DNA from: Candidatus Wallbacteria bacterium | GTDB taxonomy: Bacteria; Muiribacteriota; UBA6191; JACPRK01 | Direction of reading: 5' to 3' | NCBI GenBank assembly: GCA_016199905.1 | Contig: JACQFU010000130.1 | Span: forward strand, 1 to 5,763 | Length of the DNA: 5,763 nucleotides | Shown: piece after piece, positions 1 through 5,763 of the stretch | Position numbering within the stretch: position 1 is the first letter of the stretch | Layout of the letters: each line of letters opens with the position of its first letter | The notes under the pieces: model-generated | Seen by the model: only the letters and a program-made list of their open reading frames with translations | What the model was told of the DNA's origin: nothing | Databases searched by the model: none | Translations under genes and position numbers: made by a program

Positions 1-885
1 CTGAGTCCCTCCGTCATCGCCCAGATCGGCCGCCTCGATCTGGTGGCGAGGATGGTGGTGGAAGGCACGCTGCAGGGCGAGCACAAGAGCCGGTTTCACG
101 GTTTCAACGTCGAGTTCGCCGAGCACCGCCAGTACTTCCCCGGCGACGAGTTGAGGCACATCGACTGGAAGCTCTACGCCAAGAGCGATCGGTACTACGT
201 CAAGCAGTACGAGGAGAACACGTCGCTGAGGGCCCACCTGCTGCTCGACTGCTCCAACTCGATGGCCTACCCGGAGGAGTCGCCCACCGGGCTCACGAAG
301 CTGATGTACGCGCGCTACCTGGCGGCCGCGCTGGCGTACCTGACGCTGCATCAGGGCGATTCGGTCGGCCTGGTCAGCTACAGCGACCACATCCGCCAGA
401 CGGTGCCTCCGCGCAGCCATCCCTCCCACCTGGAACGCATCCTGGGCGCAATCGATCGAAATGACGCAGGCGAGCGAACCGACTTCTTTCGAATCTTCCA
501 GGAGTTCAGCGGTCATATCAAGCGCCGGGCCCTGGTCATCGTGCTCTCGGATTTCTTCGACGAGTACGACCGGATCATGCAGGGGCTCAAGTTCCTGAAG
601 TTCCTCAAGCACGAGTTGATCCTGCTGCACATCCTGACGCCCCAGGAGCTCGACTTTCCGTTCGAGGACTACACGAACTTCATCGACATGGAAACCGAGA
701 GCAGTCTGTGGATCGATCCCCGCATCATCCGCGAAAAGTACAAGAGCGCGATGCAGCGCTACATCCTGCGGCTGTCGCAGGAGTGCCGCTACCGCCACAT
801 CGACTACGCCCTCTTCCGCACCGACCAACCTTTCGAGACGAACCTGGCTCGCTTTCTCGCGATGCGCGCCCGCCGGCGAATCTAG
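1..885 (+). CDS. DUF58 family vWA-like protein (5' end outside window)
   Basis: The frame is open from base 1 to the TAG at 883-885. Codons before the first ATG (43) already read like the family N-terminus (LSPSVIAQIGRLDLVAR), so the real start is a few codons left of the window and the ATG at 43 is internal. The DUF58 signature is clear: FHGFNVEFAEHRQY, then GDELRHIDWKLYAKSDRYY followed by VKQYEE (about 142-216). A vWA-like fold follows with an intact MIDAS-type DxSxS motif (Asp at 247-249, Ser at 253-255 and 259-261, in LLLDCSNSM). The later strand ALVIVLSDFFDEYD (about 529-570) also fits a vWA fold. There is no membrane segment, so it is probably cytoplasmic. Family knowledge: DUF58 proteins usually sit beside MoxR AAA+ ATPases and BatA-like membrane proteins, and their biochemical role is poorly defined. 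The BatA-type gene starts 9 bases downstream, which supports co-translation. The family assignment is secure; the function is not. Confidence 0.93.
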   Translation: MSPSVIAQIGRLDLVARMVVEGTLQGEHKSRFHGFNVEFAEHRQYFPGDELRHIDWKLYAKSDRYYVKQYEENTSLRAHLLLDCSNSMAYPEESPTGLTKLMYARYLAAALAYLTLHQGDSVGLVSYSDHIRQTVPPRSHPSHLERILGAIDRNDAGERTDFFRIFQEFSGHIKRRALVIVLSDFFDEYDRIMQGLKFLKFLKHELILLHILTPQELDFPFEDYTNFIDMETESSLWIDPRIIREKYKSAMQRYILRLSQECRYRHIDYALFRTDQPFETNLARFLAMRARRRI

Positions 886-888
886 GAG
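884..888 (+). promoter_or_regulatory. Shine-Dalgarno AGGAG for the BatA-type gene
   Basis: AGGAG overlaps the TAG stop of the DUF58 gene (883-885) and lies 6 bases upstream of an in-frame ATC at 895. There is no ATG, GTG or TTG at the proper distance; the nearest in-frame TTG (919) is 30 bases away. The placement selects the ATC as start and suggests that ribosomes finishing the DUF58 gene re-initiate here. Confidence 0.7.
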
Positions 889-894
889 CTCCCC

Positions 895-2931
895 ATCCAC
901 TTCCTGCACTCCAGTTTCTTGCTCGGCTTGCTCGTCGCGGGCATTCCGCTGCTGGTGCATCTGCTGCGTCACCGGCGCGTCAAACAGGTGCGCTTCAGCA
1001 CGCTCGACTTCCTGAAGCTGCTGCATAAGAAGCACTCGCTGAGGATTCGCGTGAGCCAGCTCCTGCTCTTGCTGGCGAGGATTGCCCTGGCGAGCGGGCT
1101 CACGCTGCTGTTCGCGCAGCCCTTCTTCACATCCCAGTCGCTGCAGTTCTTGAACGGCGGCCCCCGTCAGGTGGTGGCGCTCTTCGACAACAGCGGTTCG
1201 ATGGGGCTGAAGGCGCGCGAGGGGCGAACGATGCAACAGGCGGCGGTGGATGCATTGAGGAGCTTGGCCGCCGGCCTCTCTCCGCGAGAGGCGCTGACCG
1301 TGATCGCTCTTTCCCCGCGCGCCCGGGTCACCTTCCGCGGTCGCCCCGAGGACTTCGGCGCCGACGGCGTCCCGGCGCCCTCGGCGGCAGCGGTCGACGT
1401 GGAGGGCGGCGAACGTCTGGCGCGCGCAGCCTTTGAGGAACGGCCCGGCTCCGAGAGGCAGCTGGCCGTGCTGAGCGACTTCGTTCGTTTTCCCGTGGGT
1501 CAACTGGCCCGCCTCGACTGCGAGGTGCTGCTGTTTCCCTTCCGGGCGGACAACGTTGGGAACCGGGCCGCAGGCCCCATCACCGTCGACGCCGACAAGT
1601 TGGTGGCCGGCGAGGCCGCAACGTTCCGGCTCTCCGTTGGCCGCTACGGCGTCCCGTCTCAGACTCGCTTGACCCTTTCGGTCGCCGACAAGCCCGCCGA
1701 CACTCGCTTCTTCCCCGCAGGCCTGGGGCCGGCCCAGGTGGTCTTCACGGCGCGCTTCGAAAAGCCCGGCGTCTTTCCGGTCAGCGTGTCGGCAGAACCC
1801 GACGCTCTCCCCGGAGACGACCGCGCCCACACCGTCGTCGAGGTCCTCGCCCAACGCCGCGTCGCCATCGTTACGGGGCGGGCGCTGCCTCCGGCCGAGG
1901 GTGCCCGCGATCCGCTCTTCTTCTTGCGCAGGGCGTTCGCCGGCGCCTCTCTCGACGTTACGGAGGCCCCGGAAAAACTCGAGGGCACTTCGCTCGTGGT
2001 GCTTCTGCGGCCGGACCTGCTCAGCACCTCGCAGGGCCGCGCCGTCGCCGAGCACGTCCGCCGCGGCGGCAACGTTCTCACCTTCCTTCCGCCCGACGAG
2101 CTCGACTCCGGTGCCTCGAATCGCAACTGGTTCGAAGCCCTCGGCCTGCTGCGGGTCGGCCGCAAAGTCGAAGCGGCCGCGCCCTGGCGCGCGACCTCCG
2201 CCCGGGCCCCCGGCGGGCTGGTCGAGTCGCGCTACTGGGAGGCCATCGCCTCGTCCGCCCGATTCCTGTTGGAACCGGCGGCGTCGTTTCGCCGGGAGTG
2301 CGTGCTGGTCGCCTTCGACGATGGGACGCCCGCTCTCTACAGCGGGGCCTGCGACCGCGGCTGGTGCACCGTCATCAACGCCGGCGCCACGCTCGAGGGT
2401 GCCGATCTGCCGCTGCACCCGATTTTCCACATCTTCCTTTCGAGGCTCCTCACGTGGTCGCCGGAACGCCTGGCCACCTACACGGCCGGCGACGAGGTCA
2501 GCTTCAACCTTCCCGTCGAGGAGTTTGGCGGGCAATTCCAGATCGTCGCCCCCGGCAACAAGGTCCATGCGCTGACGCCCGAGAGGCGCGGCAAGCAACT
2601 GGTCGTCAACTTCGCCGAAACGGCTGAGCCGGGCCTCTATCGGTTCGAACGTGTGTCTGCCGGTCAGCGCTCGAGCCAGTGGTTCGTCGTCCGATGGCCC
2701 GAGTCCGAGTCGACCTTGGAGTTCCCGACGGTTCCCGAGCTCATGCGCCAGCTCCCGCGAGCGCGCCTGGGTTCGAGCGCCTCAGGCGCTGTCTGGACGG
2801 GACGCCTCCCGTTCAGCGTGCAGGACTTGTTGCTTTCGTTCGTGGTATTGCTGATCCTGGCCGAGACGTGGCTGGTTTTCGACCTGGAACGCCAGATCTC
2901 CCGGGACCTTCCGGAAATGCCTCATGGGTGA
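895..2931 (+). CDS. BatA-type membrane-anchored vWA protein (probable ATC start)
   Basis: This is a 678-residue protein if started at ATC 895. The N-terminus (HFLHSSFLLGLLVAGIPLL, then VHLLRHRR) matches the BatA/aerotolerance N-terminal domain, whose first membrane segment normally begins at residue 1. Starting at TTG 919 would cut into it. A second membrane segment spans about residues 53-75. A vWA domain follows with MIDAS DxSxS at D98, S100 and S102 (VVALFDNSGSMG). Residues about 205-318 look beta-rich and Ig-like. Residues about 321-420 (RRVAIVTG, then HVRRGGNVLTFLPP) resemble the glutamine-amidotransferase-like fold found in this family, without a recognisable catalytic Cys. A last membrane segment lies at about 644-665, just before the C-terminus. 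The bulk should be an extracytoplasmic or membrane-proximal region between anchors. Family knowledge: such proteins pair with DUF58 and MoxR proteins in envelope or stress roles not worked out in most species. The last 8 bases overlap lepB. Family call secure, start moderately so. Confidence 0.88.
   Translation: MHFLHSSFLLGLLVAGIPLLVHLLRHRRVKQVRFSTLDFLKLLHKKHSLRIRVSQLLLLLARIALASGLTLLFAQPFFTSQSLQFLNGGPRQVVALFDNSGSMGLKAREGRTMQQAAVDALRSLAAGLSPREALTVIALSPRARVTFRGRPEDFGADGVPAPSAAAVDVEGGERLARAAFEERPGSERQLAVLSDFVRFPVGQLARLDCEVLLFPFRADNVGNRAAGPITVDADKLVAGEAATFRLSVGRYGVPSQTRLTLSVADKPADTRFFPAGLGPAQVVFTARFEKPGVFPVSVSAEPDALPGDDRAHTVVEVLAQRRVAIVTGRALPPAEGARDPLFFLRRAFAGASLDVTEAPEKLEGTSLVVLLRPDLLSTSQGRAVAEHVRRGGNVLTFLPPDELDSGASNRNWFEALGLLRVGRKVEAAAPWRATSARAPGGLVESRYWEAIASSARFLLEPAASFRRECVLVAFDDGTPALYSGACDRGWCTVINAGATLEGADLPLHPIFHIFLSRLLTWSPERLATYTAGDEVSFNLPVEEFGGQFQIVAPGNKVHALTPERRGKQLVVNFAETAEPGLYRFERVSAGQRSSQWFVVRWPESESTLEFPTVPELMRQLPRARLGSSASGAVWTGRLPFSVQDLLLSFVVLLILAETWLVFDLERQISRDLPEMPHG
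2924..2931 (+). promoter_or_regulatory. Stop/start overlap coupling the BatA-type gene to lepB
   Basis: In ATGGGTGA the lepB start ATG (2924-2926) and the TGA stop of the preceding gene (2929-2931) overlap by 8 bases in different frames. Only a weak purine patch (GGAA, 2913-2916) precedes the ATG, so lepB translation probably depends largely on ribosomes terminating the upstream gene. Coupling is inferred from geometry. Confidence 0.65.
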
Positions 2932-4117
2932 TTTCTTCGAAAAACTGAAAATCTCCGTCGGCGGCGATCCGTATTCCTTCCAGCAGCTGGCGAACAACAA
3001 CTTCATCGTCGGCGAAGGCGACGTCGTCTTCGAAGCGCCCGGTGTCGAGGGCTTCACGATGCAGCAGCTCTACTCGGGGCACGCCATCGTCGAGATTCCC
3101 CTTGTCCAGGTCAAGAACCGCGCCGCCTTCCGCGCCGGTCTGCTGCGCGGCCGCAACATCTTCCGCGTCGATCCCTTCGGGCTGGAGTTCAGCCTCTACT
3201 ACAAGTCGGCGGCGCGCGACTGGGTGGAGAGTATCCTCAAGGCCTTCGTCATTCTCCTGGTGATCCAGACCTTCGTGGTGCAGACCTTCTTCATCCCTAC
3301 GGGCTCGATGAAGAACACGCTCTTCCCGGGCGATTACATCATGGTCGAGAAGCTGACCTTTCGCGTTACGAACCCGGACCCCGGCGAGATCATCGTCTTC
3401 GAGTATCCCGACGACGTCAGCAAGGACTTCATCAAGCGCTGCATCGCCAGGGGCGGCGACAAGCTCGAGGTCCATGGAGGCGTCGTGACCCGAAACGGCC
3501 GCAAGATGAAGGAGAAGTACACCGTCTTCAAGAAGCGGCTGCTGGACACGTCCTGGCAAGGCAACCAGCCCGAGATCGGTTACGACCTCAGGCAGTTGCC
3601 GGCCTGGCCTCTGGCCAAGGGATGCAGCTCCAGCTACGTCGTCAGCCTGAATCCTCGATTTGAACGCATCCCGGATCTGGACGTCGATTCCGTGGAACAG
3701 GCCGACAAAGTGTTGAAGCGATTGGAGACTGCCCAGCAGGTGGACGCCGAGCGCGGCAGCTACTGCTACGACCGGAAAAAGCTGGAGGTCGTCGTCCACC
3801 CGCGCGGCGACATTTCGCTGGCTCCGGCCGCCAAGGACTTCGACGTGTACTTCCGGTTCGGCCACGAGGACACGGAGGCGATGGCGGAGATGGAGCGCGA
3901 TCTCTTCGGTGAGGTCGGCCAGCTCGAGGACCGGCTCATCGAGCTGCCCCCCGACCAGCTCTGGGCGATGGGCGACAACCGCAACAACAGCGCCGACAGT
4001 CGCTTCTGGCGGAACCCGCTCAGACGGCGCGGCCTGATGGGAAAAGGGCTCCTCGTCTACTGGCCGCCGTCACACGTGGGGATGATCCACCACCTGCACT
4101 TCGACCGCGCCCAGTGA
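2924..4117 (+). CDS. lepB: Signal peptidase I (S26A) with N-terminal extension
   Basis: This is a 397-residue membrane serine protease that removes signal peptides from secreted preproteins on the outer face of the inner membrane. It carries the S26A boxes: TFFIPTGSMKNTLFPGDYIM with nucleophile Ser128; the general-base Lys171 in DFIKRCIARGGD (box D); and MGDNRNNSADSR at 349-360 (box E). The C-terminal GKGLLVYW is also typical. One membrane segment, about residues 103-122, lies directly before the Ser box. Two things are unusual. About 100 mostly hydrophilic residues precede that segment (YSFQQLANNNFIVGEGDVVF and onward); many family members have only a short leader, and E. coli LepB instead has an extra membrane segment. 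The stretch between Lys171 and box E is about 178 residues, longer than in E. coli LepB (about 127), with Cys at 234 and 281 that could pair. Catalytic residues look complete, so it should be active. The ATG overlaps the upstream stop, and the next gene begins 13 bases after this one. Confidence 0.95.
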   Translation: MGDFFEKLKISVGGDPYSFQQLANNNFIVGEGDVVFEAPGVEGFTMQQLYSGHAIVEIPLVQVKNRAAFRAGLLRGRNIFRVDPFGLEFSLYYKSAARDWVESILKAFVILLVIQTFVVQTFFIPTGSMKNTLFPGDYIMVEKLTFRVTNPDPGEIIVFEYPDDVSKDFIKRCIARGGDKLEVHGGVVTRNGRKMKEKYTVFKKRLLDTSWQGNQPEIGYDLRQLPAWPLAKGCSSSYVVSLNPRFERIPDLDVDSVEQADKVLKRLETAQQVDAERGSYCYDRKKLEVVVHPRGDISLAPAAKDFDVYFRFGHEDTEAMAEMERDLFGEVGQLEDRLIELPPDQLWAMGDNRNNSADSRFWRNPLRRRGLMGKGLLVYWPPSHVGMIHHLHFDRAQ

Positions 4118-4130
4118 AGCCCGCAGCCCG

Positions 4131-5207
4131 ATGGAAGACTATCTGCCCTTCCTGGCCGCCTTGCTGGTCGCGGCGGTCCTGACGCCTGTGATGCGGCGCT
4201 GGGCAGTGGCCATCGGGGCGGTCGACCATCCCGATCCGCGCAAGGTCCATCGGCGCGCCATGCCACGGCTCGGCGGCATTGCCGTTTATGCCGGATTCTG
4301 GACGGGCGTCCTGCTATTCGGCTTCGCCCACAGGGGCCAGATGCCGCCTGTAATCGCGGGCATCTTCATGGGCTCGCTGTCGCTCGTGCTGCTCGGAATC
4401 TACGACGACATAGGGGACGCGCCGGTGCGAGTGAAGTTCCCGGTCCAGATCGCGGCCGCGCACCTGGCGTACTTCTTCGGCGTACGTTTCGATCTGCTGG
4501 GCAGCCTGGCCGCATTCTTCGGCGTCGCGCTCCCGGGCACGTTTCTGGGTTTCGCCAGCTACGCCCTTACCATCCTCTGGATCGTAGGCGTCACGAATGC
4601 GATCAATTTCATGGACGGCCTGGACGGATTGGCCACCGGGATTGCGATGTCGGTGACGATTTCGCTCGTGCTGCTTGCCCAGCTCTTCGGGGCTCCGCAG
4701 ATGGGGCCCATCCTCGGAGCGCTCGTCGGGGGACTGGCTGGCTTTGCCTGGTACAACCGCTACCCGGCCACCATCTTCCTTGGCGACACGGGAAGCACGT
4801 TCCTGGGGTTCCTGCTGGCCAACTTCACACTGCTGACGTGTCATCGCGCCGACGCTTCGCTGCCCACGCGGATGATTCCGTTTCTTCTGCTGACGGTGCC
4901 GCTCAGCGACGCTCTGTACGCCATCGTCCGCCGGCTAGCCCTTGGAGCCAACGTCTTCCAGGCCGATCGCGGTCACCTGCACCACCGCCTGCTGGCGATG
5001 GGCAACTCGCCGCCGCATGCCGCCAACCTGCTGTCGTTTGCCACCCTGGTGACCTGCCTGGTCTCGTTTCTGCTGGTGAACGCCGGCAACGCCACGGCTC
5101 TGGCCGTGCTCGCGGCCGTCGCCGTCGTCGACGTGGCCCTGGCCGTGCGCCTGCGACTGTTCGACCGGCACGTCATCGAGGCCGGAGTTCCGGGACTGGG
5201 ACGCTGA
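4131..5207 (+). CDS. WecA/TagO-type undecaprenyl-phosphate sugar-1-phosphate transferase
   Basis: This 358-residue polytopic membrane enzyme belongs to the PNPT family (glycosyltransferase family 4, with MraY and WecA). Such enzymes move a sugar-1-phosphate from a UDP-sugar to undecaprenyl phosphate on the inner membrane, starting O-antigen, teichoic acid, capsule or related glycans. Motifs appear in the expected order: RKVHRRAMPRLGG (37-49); Asp pair D92-D93 in GIYDDIGD; NAINFMDGLDGLATG (156-170) with D162 and D165; FLGDTGS (216-222) with D219; and HLHHRLL (282-288). The HxHH motif with RGHLHHRLL favours WecA/TagO over MraY, which carries a different His-rich motif. About ten or eleven hydrophobic segments are visible, and the length is normal. 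The exact sugar (GlcNAc or another HexNAc) cannot be read from sequence. The start is the ATG 13 bases after lepB; no strong Shine-Dalgarno is seen (GAAG at 4116-4119 is weak), so coupling to lepB is plausible. The last residues are hydrophilic, and the stop is TGA at 5205-5207. Confidence 0.92.
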   Translation: MEDYLPFLAALLVAAVLTPVMRRWAVAIGAVDHPDPRKVHRRAMPRLGGIAVYAGFWTGVLLFGFAHRGQMPPVIAGIFMGSLSLVLLGIYDDIGDAPVRVKFPVQIAAAHLAYFFGVRFDLLGSLAAFFGVALPGTFLGFASYALTILWIVGVTNAINFMDGLDGLATGIAMSVTISLVLLAQLFGAPQMGPILGALVGGLAGFAWYNRYPATIFLGDTGSTFLGFLLANFTLLTCHRADASLPTRMIPFLLLTVPLSDALYAIVRRLALGANVFQADRGHLHHRLLAMGNSPPHAANLLSFATLVTCLVSFLLVNAGNATALAVLAAVAVVDVALAVRLRLFDRHVIEAGVPGLGR

Positions 5208-5289
5208 GACCGTCGCTCGACAATCCATCTATCCTTTGCCGCCTCGCCGTCGTCTACGCCATGGGACCGGCGACTCTGAGGAGGACTCT
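5208..5289. other. 82-base intergenic gap before the lipoprotein gene
   Basis: This is the only non-coding gap longer than 15 bases in the window. It holds no hairpin followed by a T run, so no intrinsic terminator for the transferase gene is evident. A promoter cannot be called: TATCCT at 5230-5235 could be a poor -10 box, but no convincing -35 partner exists. The gap ends in the ribosome binding site of the next gene. Confidence 0.6.
5279..5284 (+). promoter_or_regulatory. Shine-Dalgarno AGGAGG for the lipoprotein gene
   Basis: A consensus AGGAGG lies 5 bases before GTG 5290 and 11 bases before the in-frame ATG 5296. Spacing slightly favours the GTG, although both starts give a signal peptide with a basic N-region. 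It is the strongest ribosome binding site in the window, consistent with translation independent of the upstream genes. Confidence 0.8.
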
Positions 5290-5763
5290 GTGACGATGAC
5301 TGCACGAAGGACCGCGTTTCTGTGGCTCTTTGCTTTTGCCTGCTGGACCGTATCGGGCTGCGGCATCGGTGTCCAGGCAAACGGCAATGGACAGATATCC
5401 GTCAAGATCGACGCCGGCGTTCCGGCTGGCGGTCCCGCCGCTCCGACCGGCACGGCCAACCGCCCTGTCGGCGCCAACCCCGGCTTCAACCCGGGCGGAA
5501 ACCCGGCCGCCCCCGATGGCGGCACGCTGGCAAAGGGCGATACGAACGACGTCACGGGCGCCATCGGTCCGCGCGCTCCGTCCGCGACGGCCGGCGGCTC
5601 GGCCCAGGGCGACCACATCGTCCAGGTGGCGAACAACTACGTCGGCGCCGATTTCCCGTACGCTGCCGCGACCAACGGCGGCCGCAAGGGCTGCGCCCAG
5701 GTCGTCAGCACAATCCTGAGGGAAGCCGGCGTCATTCCGAACGTGAGCCTGGGCGTGTTGCAG
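5290..5763 (+). CDS. Lipoprotein with Gly/Pro-rich linker and possible NlpC/P60- or CHAP-like domain (3' end outside window)
   Basis: The frame stays open to the right edge (158 codons, no stop). Numbered from GTG 5290, residues 1-23 form a lipoprotein signal: basic ARR at 5-7, a hydrophobic core (TAFLWLFAFACW) and lipobox VSGC with the lipidated Cys at 24. The mature protein would be anchored in the envelope. After GIGVQANGNGQISVKIDAG comes a low-complexity linker rich in Gly, Pro, Ala and Asn (about 46-107), including NPG-type repeats at 63-72 (NPGFNPGGNP). A folded domain seems to begin near 108: HIVQVANNYVGADFPYAAAT, then GGRKGCAQVVSTILREAGV. A 'YxG..FpY...' stretch followed by Gly-Cys-Ala, a helix and 'AGV' resembles the catalytic Cys region of NlpC/P60- or CHAP-like hydrolases, with C135 as candidate nucleophile. 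The catalytic His would lie beyond the window, so this is a suggestion only. The lipoprotein call is firm and the gene is clearly coding by codon bias. Confidence 0.82.
   Translation, partial: MTMTARRTAFLWLFAFACWTVSGCGIGVQANGNGQISVKIDAGVPAGGPAAPTGTANRPVGANPGFNPGGNPAAPDGGTLAKGDTNDVTGAIGPRAPSATAGGSAQGDHIVQVANNYVGADFPYAAATNGGRKGCAQVVSTILREAGVIPNVSLGVLQ

Noticed and set aside
43..45. ATG 43 as the true start of the DUF58 gene
   Set aside because: The frame is open to base 1 and the upstream codons encode residues that look like the family's normal N-terminus, so the ATG is internal.
919..921. TTG as start of the BatA-type gene
   Set aside because: It has no Shine-Dalgarno at a usable distance and would remove conserved residues of the first membrane segment; ATC 895 with AGGAG fits better, though TTG cannot be excluded.
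1901..2575. 224-codon + strand frame inside the BatA-type gene
   Set aside because: Its translation is rich in Arg, Pro, Ala and Ser, typical of an out-of-frame reading of GC-rich codons, and it is contained in a gene with clear domain content.
2813..3865. 350-codon open frame on the - strand across lepB
   Set aside because: It lies wholly antisense to a gene with complete S26 catalytic motifs. Its translation is repetitive in Leu, Asp, Val and Glu, shows no recognisable domain, and long antisense frames are expected in GC-rich DNA.
5213..5222. Short palindrome GTCG-CT-CGAC after the transferase stop, considered as a terminator
   Set aside because: The stem is only 4 bp with a 2-base loop and no T run follows, so it cannot act as an intrinsic terminator.
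5206..5235. Possible promoter (GAGACC ... TATCCT) in front of the lipoprotein gene
   Set aside because: The -35 candidate matches only three of six consensus bases and the -10 four of six, too weak to distinguish from chance.

Overview
This is a compact, GC-rich bacterial chromosome segment. All genes lie on the + strand and together use nearly every base. The strong G/C bias at third codon positions, a lipoprotein signal at the right end and BatA-type envelope proteins at the left suggest a GC-rich, probably diderm bacterium (for example Myxococcota, Acidobacteriota or a similar lineage). The sequence alone does not settle the phylum. No tRNA, rRNA, insertion sequence, CRISPR array or prophage signature was seen.

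Layout: (1) 1-885, the 3' part of a DUF58/von Willebrand A-like gene whose start lies left of the window. (2) 895-2931, a large membrane-anchored BatA-type vWA protein whose best start is a non-canonical ATC codon behind a good Shine-Dalgarno. (3) 2924-4117, a type I signal peptidase (lepB) with an unusual soluble N-terminal extension of about 100 residues; it overlaps gene 2 by 8 bases. (4) 4131-5207, a polytopic WecA/TagO-type polyprenyl-phosphate sugar-1-phosphate transferase. (5) 5290 to the right edge, the 5' part of a lipoprotein gene with a Gly/Pro/Ala/Asn-rich linker and the start of a domain resembling NlpC/P60- or CHAP-like cysteine hydrolases.

Genes 1-4 are separated by 9, -8 and 13 bases and almost certainly share a transcript. 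Genes 1 and 2 form the common DUF58-BatA pair, usually preceded by a MoxR-type AAA+ ATPase (not visible here, expected just upstream). Genes 3 and 4 add protein export processing and the first membrane step of a cell-surface glycan. The common theme is the cell envelope, but a direct functional link between the vWA pair and the lepB/glycan genes is inference. Gene 5 follows an 82-base gap and has its own strong ribosome binding site, so it may be a separate unit or the distal end of the same one.

Most of the window is recognisable housekeeping or envelope biology. The least ordinary points are the probable ATC start of gene 2, the uncharacterised N-terminal domain and enlarged periplasmic insert of the signal peptidase, and the truncated lipoprotein at the right edge.
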